Source: Microcebus murinus
Taxonomy: Eukaryota > Chordata > Mammalia > Primates > Cheirogaleidae
Direction: 5' to 3'
Assembly: GCF_040939455.1 (NCBI RefSeq)
Contig: NC_134108.1
Coordinates: 15,467,501-15,531,500, forward strand
DNA length: 64,000 nucleotides
The translations under genes were made by a program, and so were the position numbers. Below are positions 46,157 to 59,000 of the stretch, one piece after another. The notes under the pieces are model-generated. The model saw nothing but the letters and a program-made list of their open reading frames with translations, was not told the origin of the DNA and did not search any database. Position 1 is the stretch's first letter; each line of letters opens with the position of its first letter.

Positions 46157-48810
46157 GGGCCACTGAGGATCCTCTGCCCATACCCTGGAATACAGAGGAG
46201 CCAGTGTGGGTGCCTCAGTGGCCCTTACCCTCTGAAAAGTTGCTCGCGGCCCATAATCTAGTGCAAGAGCAGCTCACTCTTGGGCATCTTGAACCCTCTC
46301 AATCTCCTTGGAATACCCCTATTTTTGTGATTAAGAAAAAGTCTGGTAAATGGAGACTGTTGCATGACCTTAGAGCAATTAATGCCCAGATGCAGCTTAT
46401 GGGGACTGTTCAGAGAGGACTGCCCCTTCTCTCAGCTTTGCCTAAACATTGGAGTCTGATCATCTTGGACATCAAGGACTGTTTTTTCTCTATTCCCCTG
46501 CACCCACAAGATAAAAGCAGATTTGCATTCACGCTTCCTTCCATAAACCACGAGCAGCCTGATGCAAGATATCAATGGCAGGTTTTGCCTTAGGGCATGG
46601 CTAACAGTCCCACTATGTGCCAACTTTATGTGGCCTCAGCTATCCAGCCGGTTAGGCAGAAGTTTTCAAAGGTAAGAATTATACACTATATGGATGATAT
46701 TCTCTTGTGTCATTGTGATGATGGCGTACTTCGCCAAGCTTATGCGTCCCTTCAGACTCACTTAAGGGAAAAGGGATTGCTGGTCGCTCCAGAAAAGGTG
46801 CAAGAGGGAGAAGTAGGCGCGTTTCTTGGTAGTAGCATTCTCCCTGACAAAATCGTACCCCAAAGACTGTCCATCCGAAGAGATGCCTTAAAAACATTAA
46901 ATGATTTCCAAAAGCTGCTAGGAGATATCAATTGGCTTCGACCTTTCCTATGTCTTACCACAGCAGAACTGAAGCCATTATTTCAGATTCTAGAGGGAGA
47001 CTCACACATTACGTCCCCTAGAACTTTGACTCCTGAGGCCCTTAAGGCTCTTCATAAGGTAGAAGAAGCCATTCAAAAGGCGCAACTAGTGCGCATTCAA
47101 CACCATGATCCTTTCTCCCTCTGTGTACTCCCTTCTCCCACGCTCCCTATGGCAGTGCTTTGGCAGGATGGCCCCCTTTTATGGGTGCATCCTCAAGCCT
47201 CTCCAGGAAAGGTGATTGGCCATTATCCTACCTGTGTGGCCGAGATAGCTTTAAAGGGTATTAGTTTGGCTGTGTCCCATTTTGGGCGTCACCCTGATAG
47301 CCTGATTTGCCCATATACTGCCAATCAGGTGAACACCTTATGTGCCACTCTTGATGCATGGGCCATATTGAGATGCACCTTCCCGGGGAGCATTGACAAC
47401 CATTATCCCAGACATGCCTTGCTGCAGTTTGCAATGAGGAACGAGCTTATTTTCCCAAGAGTAACTTCACTGTTACCTTTGGTTGATGCCTTGGATGTGT
47501 ATACCGATGGCTCTAAGACGGGTATTGGGAGCTATGTCATTCAGGACAAGGTGTATACAAAACAGTTTAACTATTCTTCTCCTCAGCTAGTAGAGTGTGC
47601 CGTAGTCGGTCTGGTTCTCAATACCATCACTGAACCTATCAACATCATCTCAGACTCCTTTTATGTGGTCAACGCAGTTATACAGTTAGAGAACTCCTTT
47701 CACATTCTTGCCAAGAGTACTGTCTTTTCTGTATTTACAGAAATTAGGAATACTATTCAAAATAGGAAAAACCCATTTTCCATTCAGCATATCAGAGCTC
47801 ATTCCTTGTTACCTGGACCTATGGCTGCGGGAAATGCTATGGCAGATCACGCCACTCGCGCCCTCTGGGTGTCTGATGGCCACGCCGCCGCCATAGACTT
47901 TCATAAACTTTATCATGTGCCAGCTGAAACTTTACGACTTAAGTTCAACATCACGCGTGCAGATGCTCGTGAGATTGTACTGCAATGTCCAAATTGTGCT
48001 CCTTTTCGCACTGTTGTTCACACAGGCGTTAATCCCAGGGGTTTACGCCCCCTACATGTTTGGCAAATGGATGTGACACACATCCCCTCTTTTGGAAAAC
48101 TTCAATTTGTCCATGTGTCTGTAGACACCTGTTCGGGCATCATGCATGCTACACCCCTAGCCGGGGAAAAAGCTACGCATGTTGTCACGCATTGCTTGGA
48201 AGCTTGGGCGGCCTGGGGTAAGCCCCGGATCATAAAAACAGATAACGGACCTGCCTATGCCTCCAAGGCATTTCAGCAGTTTTGTATGCGTTTGGGCGTG
48301 GAACACCGTTCTGGTCTCCCATATAATCCCCAGGCACAAGGAATTGTTGAGCGTGTGCATGGCACACTCAAAATGTACTTACAAAAACAAAAAGGGGGAG
48401 ATGCCCTACAGCTAGGACTATCACCTAGAGGACGCCTCTCCTTTGTTCTCTTTACTTTAAATTTTTTAAATTTAGATGTCAAGGGACGTTCGGCAGCAGA
48501 CAGGCATGTCACGCCTGCTCCGCCACAGAAAGAATTAGTGAAGTGGAAAGATGTGTTGTCTAACCTATGGAAAGGCCCGGATCCAGTAATAATGAGATCC
48601 AGGGGAGTTATTTGTATTTTTCCACAGGACCAGGACAATCCCATCTGGGTGCCCACGCGGCTGACTAGAACGGTGCAGCAGCCTCTGGAGCAGCATGAAG
48701 ACGTGCTGGCTACTCCTCCTGACGACAGTATGGATGATCGCGAGGATGGCAGCGGAGCCACGCTGGGGGATCCTGTCAGTGCTTCCCCTGCCGATGCCTG
48801 TGACACATGA
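46151..48810 (+). pseudogene. pol: ERV2 pol with a single in-frame stop
   Basis: This is reverse transcriptase, RNase H and integrase in one frame. Catalytic YMDD is at 46687-46698. RNase H aspartates are visible (YTDGS near 47500 and SDS near 47650). The integrase has an HHCC-type zinc region (about 47900-48000), WQMDVTH, TDNGPAY and VERVH for the three acidic residues. The only break is TAG at 46591-46593, just before the conserved GMANSP segment, at a codon that reads glutamine in ERV1 (single C-to-T change). Downstream the frame is open for 737 codons to 48810. Confidence 0.93.
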
Positions 48811-49410
48811 CGCATCAGTTTTCCCCCGCCTACTGTTATTGAGAGCCCGTGAGCTCCCTGCTTAACTGGAGGGAAATAGATCCTTCTCCTTGAAGGGGAC
48901 TTTGTGTTTTGTGTGGGGTTAACGGAAGCTGCACAGACTTGGCTCCCCTGTCCATTGGTGGCTAGGGGTATGGCAGGGAATGCTAGTTTCGCATGGAATC
49001 TTAGCGACTCTTTTGAGGGTTCTGTGAGGGTGATTACGGGAGGGCAAAACGCGACCTTTGCCCCTATACCTGTCTGTGTTTGGCCCCCGTTTATCTGGGT
49101 GGTATCCGCGGAAAAACCCTCTGGTACACATGTGAACTGTTCCTCTAATACGTGCGATTATACATTGTGTTAAAATGCCACGTCTCACCCCTCTGCCATT
49201 GTTACCCGCTTGCCGAGATACATTCCTGTTCCTGTTGAAGCTCCTAGCTCTATGACTCTGTTTCGGTCTTGCAGCCACGGCCGTCTTGCTGCTTGCTGCG
49301 GCTGGCGGCGGGCTGTGGGCCATCTGTAGGCTGCAGGCCCAGAGACGGAGGGATTTGCACAGGCATTTGCTGCGCTTGAACTGGGACAGCCTACACAGGT
49401 GTGGTTGACC
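48695..49410 (+). pseudogene. env: ERV2 env remnant
   Basis: A frame starting at 48695 overlaps the pol end, codes for a signal-peptide-like leader and stops at 48863-48865. A further 89-codon fragment (48904-49173) has a PVCVWPPF motif seen in MMTV/HML-type surface subunits. A last hydrophobic fragment (49200-49340) looks like a TM tail. Most of SU and TM is deleted. Confidence 0.75.
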
Positions 49411-49672
49411 ATGCTAAAAGGTTAGCCTAGTTTTGGGTTGCACCTGCTCCTACCCCCGGGTATTTTAGCAGACATGGCCTTTGCACTCTGAGGGGTCTCT
49501 CCCATTGCACCAGATAAGGCATGTCTCCAATCCCACAGCCAGCCTTTGCACACCTCCGAGTTTTGCTCATTGCACGAGGTAAGGTGGTTGCTGGTGAAAG
49601 TGAGGCTCTGCAACCTTGATCGCACGGTCGAAGGACGGTGCTGAACGGTTGCTCAGCTCTCATTAAATTAAT

Positions 49673-50013
49673 AAAACAGGGGGAGATGTGGGGCGCGGTG
49701 ACAATGCCATTACAAGATGGCGCCGATTTCCGGTGGCCCGCCTGTAGCAAACAAGTTCAGCGCATGCGCAGAGTAAGTCCTGGCCTGTTATATAAGTATG
49801 CATATGAAGGATCTTAGCTTGGCCTATCAGTAATAACCCTCGCGTGCTTTTAACCTATCCCCATCACTTCCCTCCTTCCTTAGAGTATATAAGTGTGTGA
49901 GAGCTTGTGCTCAGGGTCTTCCACATCATGTAAGTCTAAAGGGAACCCCATTAAAGCGCTGTCAGAAGAACTCCAGTTGCCGTGTCTTCCTTGCTGGCGA
50001 GACGGGCGCGACA
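49673..50013 (+). repeat. ERV2 polypurine tract and 3' LTR
   Basis: AAAACAGGGGGAGA immediately precedes the 3' LTR (49687-50013), which is followed by CTCCTC. Confidence 0.93.
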
Positions 50014-50159
50014 CTCCTCTACTTGGGAGGTTGAGGCAGGAGGAACACTTGAGCCCAGGAGTTTGAGGTTTCTGTGAGCTAGGCTGATGCCACAGCACTC
50101 TAGCCCAGGTGACAGAGTGATACTCTGTCTCAAAAAAATGTAAGTTCCTTTCCTTTTAT

Positions 50160-51480
50160 TATTTTTTTGTCACCAACCCCACCCAGCACCTACCTGCCAG
50201 CAATAAAACTCACTGGACTGCTTTTTAAAGGAACTGCAACACTTACAGCCTCGAGACTAGATTTGATTTAAGGATTTCCCAGGACAAACCGGGTCCCCTT
50301 CAACCTTTTAAATAATTCTTTGATTGCTTCCACCATTACAGCTAAACTTCTGGAAATCTCATCTGAGAGTCATCTGGACTCAAACCCACCAGCCCCCCAG
50401 AACCTGTTTCCACCCACAGCGAGCTCCCTAAAAGTCCAGCCCATCACGGATACCAGGCTCCAATAATAATATGCGGTGGGACATATGACTCCGTAGGGTG
50501 CTTTGCCTCCTCTTTATATTTCCTGTGTCGCTGTATGAATGCTGCCACAGCCCAGCTTATACACCAGGCCCCTCAGTCCTTTGTCCCTGCTGGGAGCCCT
50601 AATAATAATCTTACTTTCCATGCCCCACTATGGGCGCTCTGTGACATCTCTATCTGCCTACAGTCCAAGAAACCTCTTTACCTTCTTAAAACTATGAGCT
50701 CTTCTCACCATGCGTGATCTTAAGCTCTTAACTAAGGCTCCTCGTGGCTCTACTTTCAACTCTCATTTTCAAACCCTATATTTTCCGCTATATGGTGACA
50801 TTCAGCCTTAATTGTTTCTCTCCAGTAAAACTCCATCCTGCCTCCATTCTAATTTTAATGCTGTCCCTTTTCAGCCTCCTGCCTTTTAATAAATGAACTC
50901 AAAAAAAAAAAAAATTCTACTCCCCTCCTTAGCTTGAAGTAGCTATAGAAGAAAGATTTCCACCCATCTTCTAACTTCTGAGTTTATTTTACATAAAAAT
51001 TTATTTTAACAAGAGAAAGGGGGAATGTTAGGATGGCGTTGAATCTCCCAATTTTCTATTAAAAGCTAAAAATCAATTCTGAGCTCCTCCTACCAGGGAT
51101 CCTCAAACTTTTAAAACAGGGGGCCAGTTCACTCTCCCTCAGACCCTGGGAGAGTGGGCACTGTGGGCCCCGGACTAGTAGGCTGCTAAGCAGGACAGGC
51201 AATGGAGGCAAAAACACCCCAGGGGGGGGCAGGGTAAATGTCCTTGGCAAGCTGCATGTGGCCCTGGGCCATAGTTTGAGGACCCCTTTATTACTATCTC
51301 TCCCTCAAACTAGCAGGCAACCTGCTGGGACTCTGTTTTCACAAACACCTAAAGAGCCCAGGAGAGAAATGAAAATATTTCTCTTTACATTTCCCCAGTT
51401 CATGGCTTTTAGAATTTGTTTTACACTCTCAAGGTGTTCCAGAAAAGCTCTGGGACAGACAGCCTGTGGATGGGGGTTTT
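50160..51480 (+). repeat. Second copy of the 14990-16690 ERV-end block
   Basis: Collinear with the first copy, including the polypurine tract, LTR start (about 51027) and MITE (51094-51289), but without the Alu seen at 15850. The possible env frame survives as 50535-50717. Confidence 0.75.
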
Positions 51481-51489
51481 GGTGGTGGA

Positions 51490-51637
51490 GGTTACAGGCA
51501 AGGTCATAAATCAGTACATGGGAGGCAGACATTGGTTTGGCCTGAAATGGTGGACCATCTCTAAGGTGTGTGTGGGTGGGGATTACAGATTATAGGTGGG
51601 TTTAAAGATTCCTTGACTTTTAATTGGTTAATGAAGC
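51490..51637 (-). repeat. Antisense 3196-type LTR fragment split by a sense copy
   Basis: Counterpart of 16695-16860. The sense LTR at 51638 inserted into it, and the remainder continues from 52339. Confidence 0.6.
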
Positions 51638-52338
51638 TGAGGACTGAACTCTGATCTTTTTCTTTTGCTAAAACTCTTTCCTCAGGAGGCCAGCTGGGTC
51701 AGGCTGACAAATGGTAAATTCCCACTAAGCGGCTTTTGTTAACCAAATGAAATGGTGGTTTATTTCCCAATCTGATTCTGGTTTGGCATTAACATCACCT
51801 AAAAGATAAGAAGCCCCTGTCTTAACTCAAGCATCCTAGCAGTAGCCTATCATAAATTTAAAATATCTTAACTCAAGCATCCTAGCAGGTGCCTATTCTT
51901 AAATTCAAAGCATCTTAAAGCATCCTAGCAGGCGCCTATTGTAAATTTAAAATGTCCTCCTGTCTGGACCTCCCAGAGTGCTCATACCCTTATCTTAAAG
52001 TAAGTATATCCTTTCTGGTCTTCTAGATAAAGTCTAACTCTCTCAGCCAATTGCCAGCCAAGGAATCTCTAAACCCACCTATAACCTGTAAGCCCCCCCC
52101 CTTCAAGATGTCCCACCTTTTGGGGCCAAACCAATGTATGCCTCTCATGTATAGATTTGTGACTTTGCCAGTAACCCTTGTCTCTTTGAAAATGTATAAA
52201 ACTGAACTGTAACGCAGCCACTCCCGGTCCACTTGCTCAAGGCTTCTAGAGAGTGGCTCTGGGTCATGGTCCTCAAATTTGGCTCAGAATAAATCTCTTT
52301 AAAATTATTTTGCAGACTTTGGCTTTTTTCCATTGGCA
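51638..52338 (+). mobile_element. Solo LTR (same family as 3196-3934)
   Basis: Starts TGAGGACTG, ends TTGGCA, flanked by AAGC (51634-51637 and 52339-52342). The pre-insertion sequence is seen in copy 2 at about 16846. A local partial tandem repeat (about 51820-51930, CATCCTAGCAG units) is specific to this copy. Confidence 0.82.
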
Positions 52339-52374
52339 AAGCTTTGTCTAAAGACTTGGAATGGTTTTTTATGT

Positions 52375-52696
<322 letters not shown>

Positions 52697-52699
52697 GGT

Positions 52700-53027
52700 T
52701 AATCCACTTGGAATGTTTTAAGATAAGGACCTGTTTATCAGAAATAAGCCACCAGAAGGGCGCCTAGGTGGACTTGGAGCAGCCCACGCTTACAGGAAGT
52801 TCTCACCTATCCCTCAGGCAGCCCAACGCTCTGTCTCAGCCAGTTTGCTTTCCACTATGCCACAGCAGTGTTTTAGCTCTGCAACAACTATATGGGTGGA
52901 AACCTGGGCCACCCAGGCTTCACCCACTCGAATAAAAGCTACCTGGGAGCACTTAAGTGACTCAGACTGCAGCTCCCTGCCCAGCTCCCTTGCTCAGTCT
53001 CCACCACACTCTGGCCTCCGGTTTCCA
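52700..53027 (+). promoter_or_regulatory. ULBP copy 3 proximal promoter
   Basis: It has an AATAAAAG TATA-like box (52931-52938) 90 bp before the ATG and an AP-1 consensus TGACTCA (52958-52964). It aligns with 16861-17150, with a replaced segment at about 52830-52930. Confidence 0.6.
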
Positions 53028-56000
53028 ATGGCACCAGCGGGGGACTCTGAATTGATTCTGACCTTCTTGGCACTTCTACTTCGGCTGCCATGCTCCGCCT
53101 GGGCGGGGCAACCTGGTGAGTCCAGGGATGGAACCCAAGTGGGGTTGGGGCAAATACTGGGAGCCTTGCGCCAAAGAGGGGGACAAGGGGGGACTTGCAC
53201 CAAATGAGAGTCCAGCTTCTTGAAGGGCAGGAATGAGCTCCTGGGACCATGCCCTGCTGCTCAGGTTCCCTCCGCAGGCTCCCTTCCTCCCCTTCCACTT
53301 CCTAGGCCCCATTCTCCTGGCCCCCAATTCTCCACTACAAGGAGAGGAGAGGAAACAGGCTACAAACTCCTGTTGAAAGAATGGGAGGGGCAACAGAGCT
53401 GGAGAGGGACAGAATCACAGGTGATGCCCCCACCTCCCCTCAGTCTGCCATCCCCTCCCCACCCTCTAGAAGCAACATCCTGAGCCCCATGGACAGGGGT
53501 CCAGGTGTGCTCAGGTCTGTGCAGTGTAGGGGGTACACCACAGAGAAATGATCACAGACACCCCTGGAACAGCCACAGGCCCTAATCTACTCTGACAAAA
53601 TCTCCCCACACTAACCCTCCAGCACCCCAGGGGTGTGTGCCCTTGAACTTAATGTTGCACTGGGCGCCAGGATATCATCTGCAGGGCAGGGGCTCAACAA
53701 CCACTTCCCACCCCCCCAACCCCGGTTCATTCTACCAAAACACAGATCACAAAATTTTTTTTTTTTTTTTTTTTGAGACAGAGTCTCGCTTTGTTGTCCA
53801 GGCTAGAGTGAGTGCCGTGGCGTCAGCCTAGCTCACAGCAACCTCAAACTCCTGGGCTCGAGTGATCCTTCTGCCTCAGCCTCCCGAGTAGCTGGGACTA
53901 CAGGCATGCGCCACTATGCCCGGCTAATTATTTTTTATATATATATCAGTTGGCCAATTAATTTCTTTCTATTTATAGTAGAGACGGGGTCTCGCTCTTG
54001 CTCAGGCTGGTTTTGAACTCCTGACCTTGAGCAATCCGCCCGCCTCGGCCTCCCAAGAGCTAGGATTACAGGCGTGAGCCACAGCGCCCGGCCCAGATCA
54101 CAAAATTTTACACCTCACCTTAGCCCACCTGCCCCCCAACAAGCCTCCCTCAATGTCCCCATCTATGAAGTGGCCCTAACACTTCCTCCACAACTGGCAT
54201 CTTGCTGCCCTTTCCCCCTTGCCCAGCACACACCCTGCAAACATGCCAACCTGCCCACAGACCTAAGATAGGGGGATGGGAAAGACCTTTCCCCCAGTAA
54301 GACCCTGGGGACGCTGGGAAGCAGAGACACCCACGTCTGCCCTGGAGTCCCTCACCCGCCTATTCTGCCTGCTGGGGTGACAGGATCGTATGCAACAGCC
54401 CCCACTTAGAGAAGAATCAGCAAAGGTTTTCCATAGAGGGAAGGAACTGTGTGCTTTTCCCTCTGCAGCTGTTGGTTTTTTCTCTGTGTGTAGTACATTC
54501 TCTCTGTAGAGCAAAAGCAGGCAAAGAGAACCTACAAGCAGTGGGGAACCAGATGTAGCCACTTGTTAGTTTGCTGACCCCAGATCAGGATATTCACAGT
54601 GTGCCAGGAATGAGTGCCCCATCCCCAGGGTGTCCTGTCTCACCTACAAAGTGAAGAGTGAGAAGTGGATCCTTCCCTGCCTGAGGCTTCTCTGTGTGGT
54701 AGATGAGTTGAGAGTGAGGGTCCCATGGTTTGGGGCCTCCTGCTCCCATCTTTGCTGTGGCTGCCTGGTCTACATGGGCCAAGCCACATTCCCTGCAGCC
54801 ACAGGTGTGAGCCCTGGGAGGTGCTGGGACAGTGTGGTGTCCTGGGCATTGGGATGCCTGCTTGTGCAGGTTGTTTGTTCCCCTTGGCCCTGCTCCTGCC
54901 AATCCCAGGAAGACCATGTGTATTTTGTCATGCTGGGCATATCTCCGGAGTGACCTAGTGGGTGAGGAGCCCATCCCATTATGGGTAGCTCTGAGGCTGT
55001 GTAGTCACTGGTTTCCTATGGCTGGAGGCCATGGCTGGAGGCCCTACCAGGGCCAGCCATATTACAGCCACTTTAAGTGGTGGCATTCCCTGCTGCAAGT
55101 GGAAGAGCCTTGCTGATGGGCACTAGGAATCCATGTTGTGATTACAGAATTAAGAATTGCTGGGAACAAAGCCCCCTTTCCAATCACACATGCCTCTAAG
55201 ATCTTAACGTGTCCCTGGACACATGGCCCTAAGGACAGGTCCAGCCACACTCGTTCATCACATATTGTCCATGGCTGGTTTCAAGCAACAAAAGGAGTTA
55301 TGTGGTTGGAGGAGAGATCATACAGCCTGCAAAGCATAAGCTATTTACCATATTAACTACAAAGGCTGTCCATTCCTCATACAAACCCAGGGAATGTGAA
55401 AGAACCATTGAGTGGGTCTGTGGACCCAGGGCACACCTTCTGAACAGGACCTGGGACAGGTGTCCATTCATTAATTTGCCCCAAAGGTGCCTCATCAGTA
55501 ATAGGGGCAGGATGGTGCCTCAGTCCCTGGGTAGGAGGTAGGCACACACCTTCCAGTAGGAAGGTCTGAGTGTTTCCTATTTCTTGGTTTGCAGCTACCA
55601 GCGGGAAGGTCCACATGGCTCTGTGGGGAGGCTGAAGGAGCCACTGCCCTTGCTCAGGAATTGAAGGGGCTCTCATAAGACCGTGGGCTCTCCGGTCATG
55701 GGTTCTAGGCCTGAGAACTGCTTCAGTTTGAAAAACCAGGCAGGGAAGCCCGGTTTCTCCCTAAAGTGTTGCTTTCAGCCTCCTGAGCATCCATTCTGTG
55801 TTTAGTGTTTGTTATAACCAGTTAAATCCAGCAGTATTCACATTGGCTGCCATCAATTCTGCCTCTTGCACCCCATGTCCTGTTACCGGGGACAGAGCCC
55901 TATGTGGCTGTGTAATCAAGTCTATCCCTGAACCCCTCTTGATTCTGACAGTGCAGTGCCCCACTCAGATTATGGCAGGATTTTCCATCCCCCCTTATTA

Positions 56001-59000
56001 CTGGGGGCCATTTCAGGAGCAGCGTCTCCTAGCGCCAACCCTGCCTCAGCAACAGGCATCACCGAGCTGGTTCACAAGGCCGGGGCCCTTCACACAGTGC
56101 ATTCTTTCTATGCTTGGTAGGAAAGGGTCCTGCAGGCTGTCCTACCCACCACAGTGCAGTGGACATTGTTCTGGGTTTCAAGCTCCAGCCACTCAGCACG
56201 TGCACTGCCCTGAGCCTTTGGATCCCCTCGTCCAGCGCCCGCCACCCAAGTTCTGCATTTTCTATGTCAGCCCTGTGCACCATGCCTGTGACCAAGGTTC
56301 CATGAACACAAACTCACAGTAGATGAGCATGATGCTAGAGTCTTCACAAACATTTTAAAGCCAGTGACCCATGACACTGAATTCCTCTAATCTCCCCTCC
56401 CGCACCCACGTGGGCTGCTGCTGAAGGTGCTCTGGCACCCAGGCCTCTGCTCCCACCGCAGGCGGGCACCTCCCTGCGAGGCCATGTGCGGACCCGTGTG
56501 GGCAGAGGGCAGCTGGGACATGTCTGGGCACATGTGCTGTCTTGCCAGGCACAGACCTCCCCCTCCTCCTCCTTATACAAGGGACAAGCAGTGTCCCTGA
56601 TCTGGTGGACATGACAAACCAGGAAGGGGAACCCTGGCTTGGCCACCCAGCCCTTCAGAGGGAGTCTCTCCCTGTCACAATGTGGGGACAGTATGTGGGG
56701 GTCCTTTCCACCACAACCAGCCCTCACCTGCCTTTCTCCTCCACAGAAACTCACACTCTTTCCTATGACTTCGCCATCACTCCTACATTCAGACCCTCAC
56801 CACGGTGGTGTGAGGTTCAAGGCCAGGTGGATAAAAGGACTTTTCTTCACTATGACTGTGGCAATAAGGCCAAACCCTGTGGTCCCCTGGGGAAGGAAAT
56901 AAATGGCACAAATGCATGGGAAGAACAGAAGGAAACACTGAGAGGCCTGGTGGAGGTCCTCACACAGGAGCTGCTTGAAAATCTACCAGAGAATTACACA
57001 CGCAGGGGTAAGTTTACACAGAGCAGACACTGTGGTAGGTTACAGGCATTAGTTGCTTTCATGTAAAAAAAATTAAAAAAAAAAAAGGGTGGGGAGACAG
57101 GGGATGTTGGTCCAGGAGCAAATCCAAGATGTGGCAGAGAGTGCATAGCCAGGAGATAGAAAAGGAACAGGGTGGGGGCACAGGATTTGTCCAGACCGGA
57201 GCTGATCTCTTTCCCACAGGAACAGACCCTCTCACCCTGCAGGGCAGGATGTCTTGCCACAGAGACGCAGAAGGACATGCCACTGGATCCTGGCAGTTTG
57301 GTTTCAATGGAAAGATGTTCCTCCTCTTTGACTCAGAGAATGGAAAGTGGGCTCTCCTTCATCCTGGAGCCAGACAGAAGAGAGAGAAGTGGGAGCGAGA
57401 CAGGGATGTGACCATGTTCTTCCACAAGATCTCGTTGGGAGATTGCACCAGATGGTTTGAGGACTTCTGGCTGCACTGGGAGAAAATGCTGAAGCCAACA
57501 GGTAAGTGTCCAGAGTGAATATGCTAGCTCTCTGGAGTGGAAATCTAATTACCCCAGCATGGGAGCAAGAATGTGATGTGTGAGGGAGGGAGACAAAGGG
57601 AGAGAGTGTGTGTGCATTTGTGTGTGAGCAAAAATGATCCACTTGTGTTGGGTTCTTCTTGGCAGGATAATGACATTAGTCTGGTTTCTGGCATAATTTC
57701 TCCTCTCACCTCCTCTCTTCCTCACTGCACATACTTTTGGTCCATTCATTGTGATTTTCTAAATAGCCTCCAAACTGTGGGCATCATGATGTTTCCAGAC
57801 TTAGGCCTGACTGTTCCCTCCTGCTAGAACCACTTCTCCTTTCCTCTCACCTGGTCTGTTTGTGGAAATCCTTCAAAACCTCCTCAAATGCCAGCTCCAG
57901 ACACCCTCCCCTACCCACCTTCAGCCCTGGTTCCTGTTCTAGCAGGCCAGGAGGGATGGTTGTGTGGTGCCTTGTGTCCTCTGGCTTCCCTCAGCAGCGT
58001 GGGAGCTCCCTGAGCACGGGACATGACCCAGTCTCCCCTGCTAGCCCAGAAACTGTCCCAGCAGCTGCCACACAGCATGGGTACAGATGTGAGTGTGCAG
58101 GAGGACCTGGGGCAGCAACAGCTGAGGAGGCAGCTCCTCAGATTTGGGGCTCAGACCAGGGCTGTCACTCTCCTGTTTCCATTTCAGCACCACCCACTGA
58201 GGCCCCAGGCACAGCCCAAGCCATGGCCAGGGCTACCAGGTCCATCTGCTGCACTCCCAACATGCTCCTTACCTGGTTCATCCTGCTGCTCATACTGAGT
58301 AAGTGCCTGGAGTGACAGGTGCTGTGGGCAGATCTGGGAGGGGACCAGGGCAGGTGGTGAGGTGGGAGGAGGAAAAGGGACTCCCCCAGCACCCCAGCCT
58401 CATCCCTTCCATGGGACCAGAATGAGAAAAGGGAGAGAGACATACTGTCACTTTACCATGCTACCCTGGGCCAGTCCACCCTGAGCTCTGATGAGTTGTC
58501 ACAGTCACAGGCCAGCGGGAAGGGAGGCCCACAACAAGGCTTGGGGCATCTGGACACTGGAGGGGAGCAGCAGCATCAGGGGATTTTCAGAGCAGGCTGT
58601 GTGTCCTACGGGCCATGCTCTGTGGGGAGCAGACGGCAGGACCATGGGCACGGGCAGCACCTTGGTGGCTCCAGGTGATGTTTCAAAGGGAAGGAGGTTT
58701 GATTTACAAGGAAGAGAGCAGGAGAACTGGGTCTAATCCCAGGAGGAGGAACCGCAATGGCCTTGACACTCCCAATTCCAAAGGCTGGATTTCAGGGCTG
58801 CACTCCACGGATCGTGGCTGGGGACACAGCAGCTAAGCTGGAAGGTTGAGAGCAGAGAGTGTCCAGGTCGAGGTTGAGAACAGGCCACTCCCCCAGACTC
58901 TGGGGTTCCAGCTGGGCCCTGGGCTGTGTCCCTGACACCCAGCCTCTTGCACACTCCAGACCCTGAGCCAGCGGATGAGCAGAATTGACTCTGAGGACAG

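Larger units (their letters stand above)
43210..50013 (+). mobile_element. ERV2: young IAP-like betaretrovirus-like provirus
   Basis: LTRs of 327 bp (43210-43536 and 49687-50013) differ at only about six positions (about 98%). The 6-bp target duplication CTCCTC is exact (43204-43209 and 50014-50019). The primer site is tRNA-Phe type, as in mouse IAP elements. Gag and pro are open, pol has one stop and env is mostly deleted, which is the profile of an intracellular retrotransposing ERV that has dropped its envelope. Confidence 0.95.
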
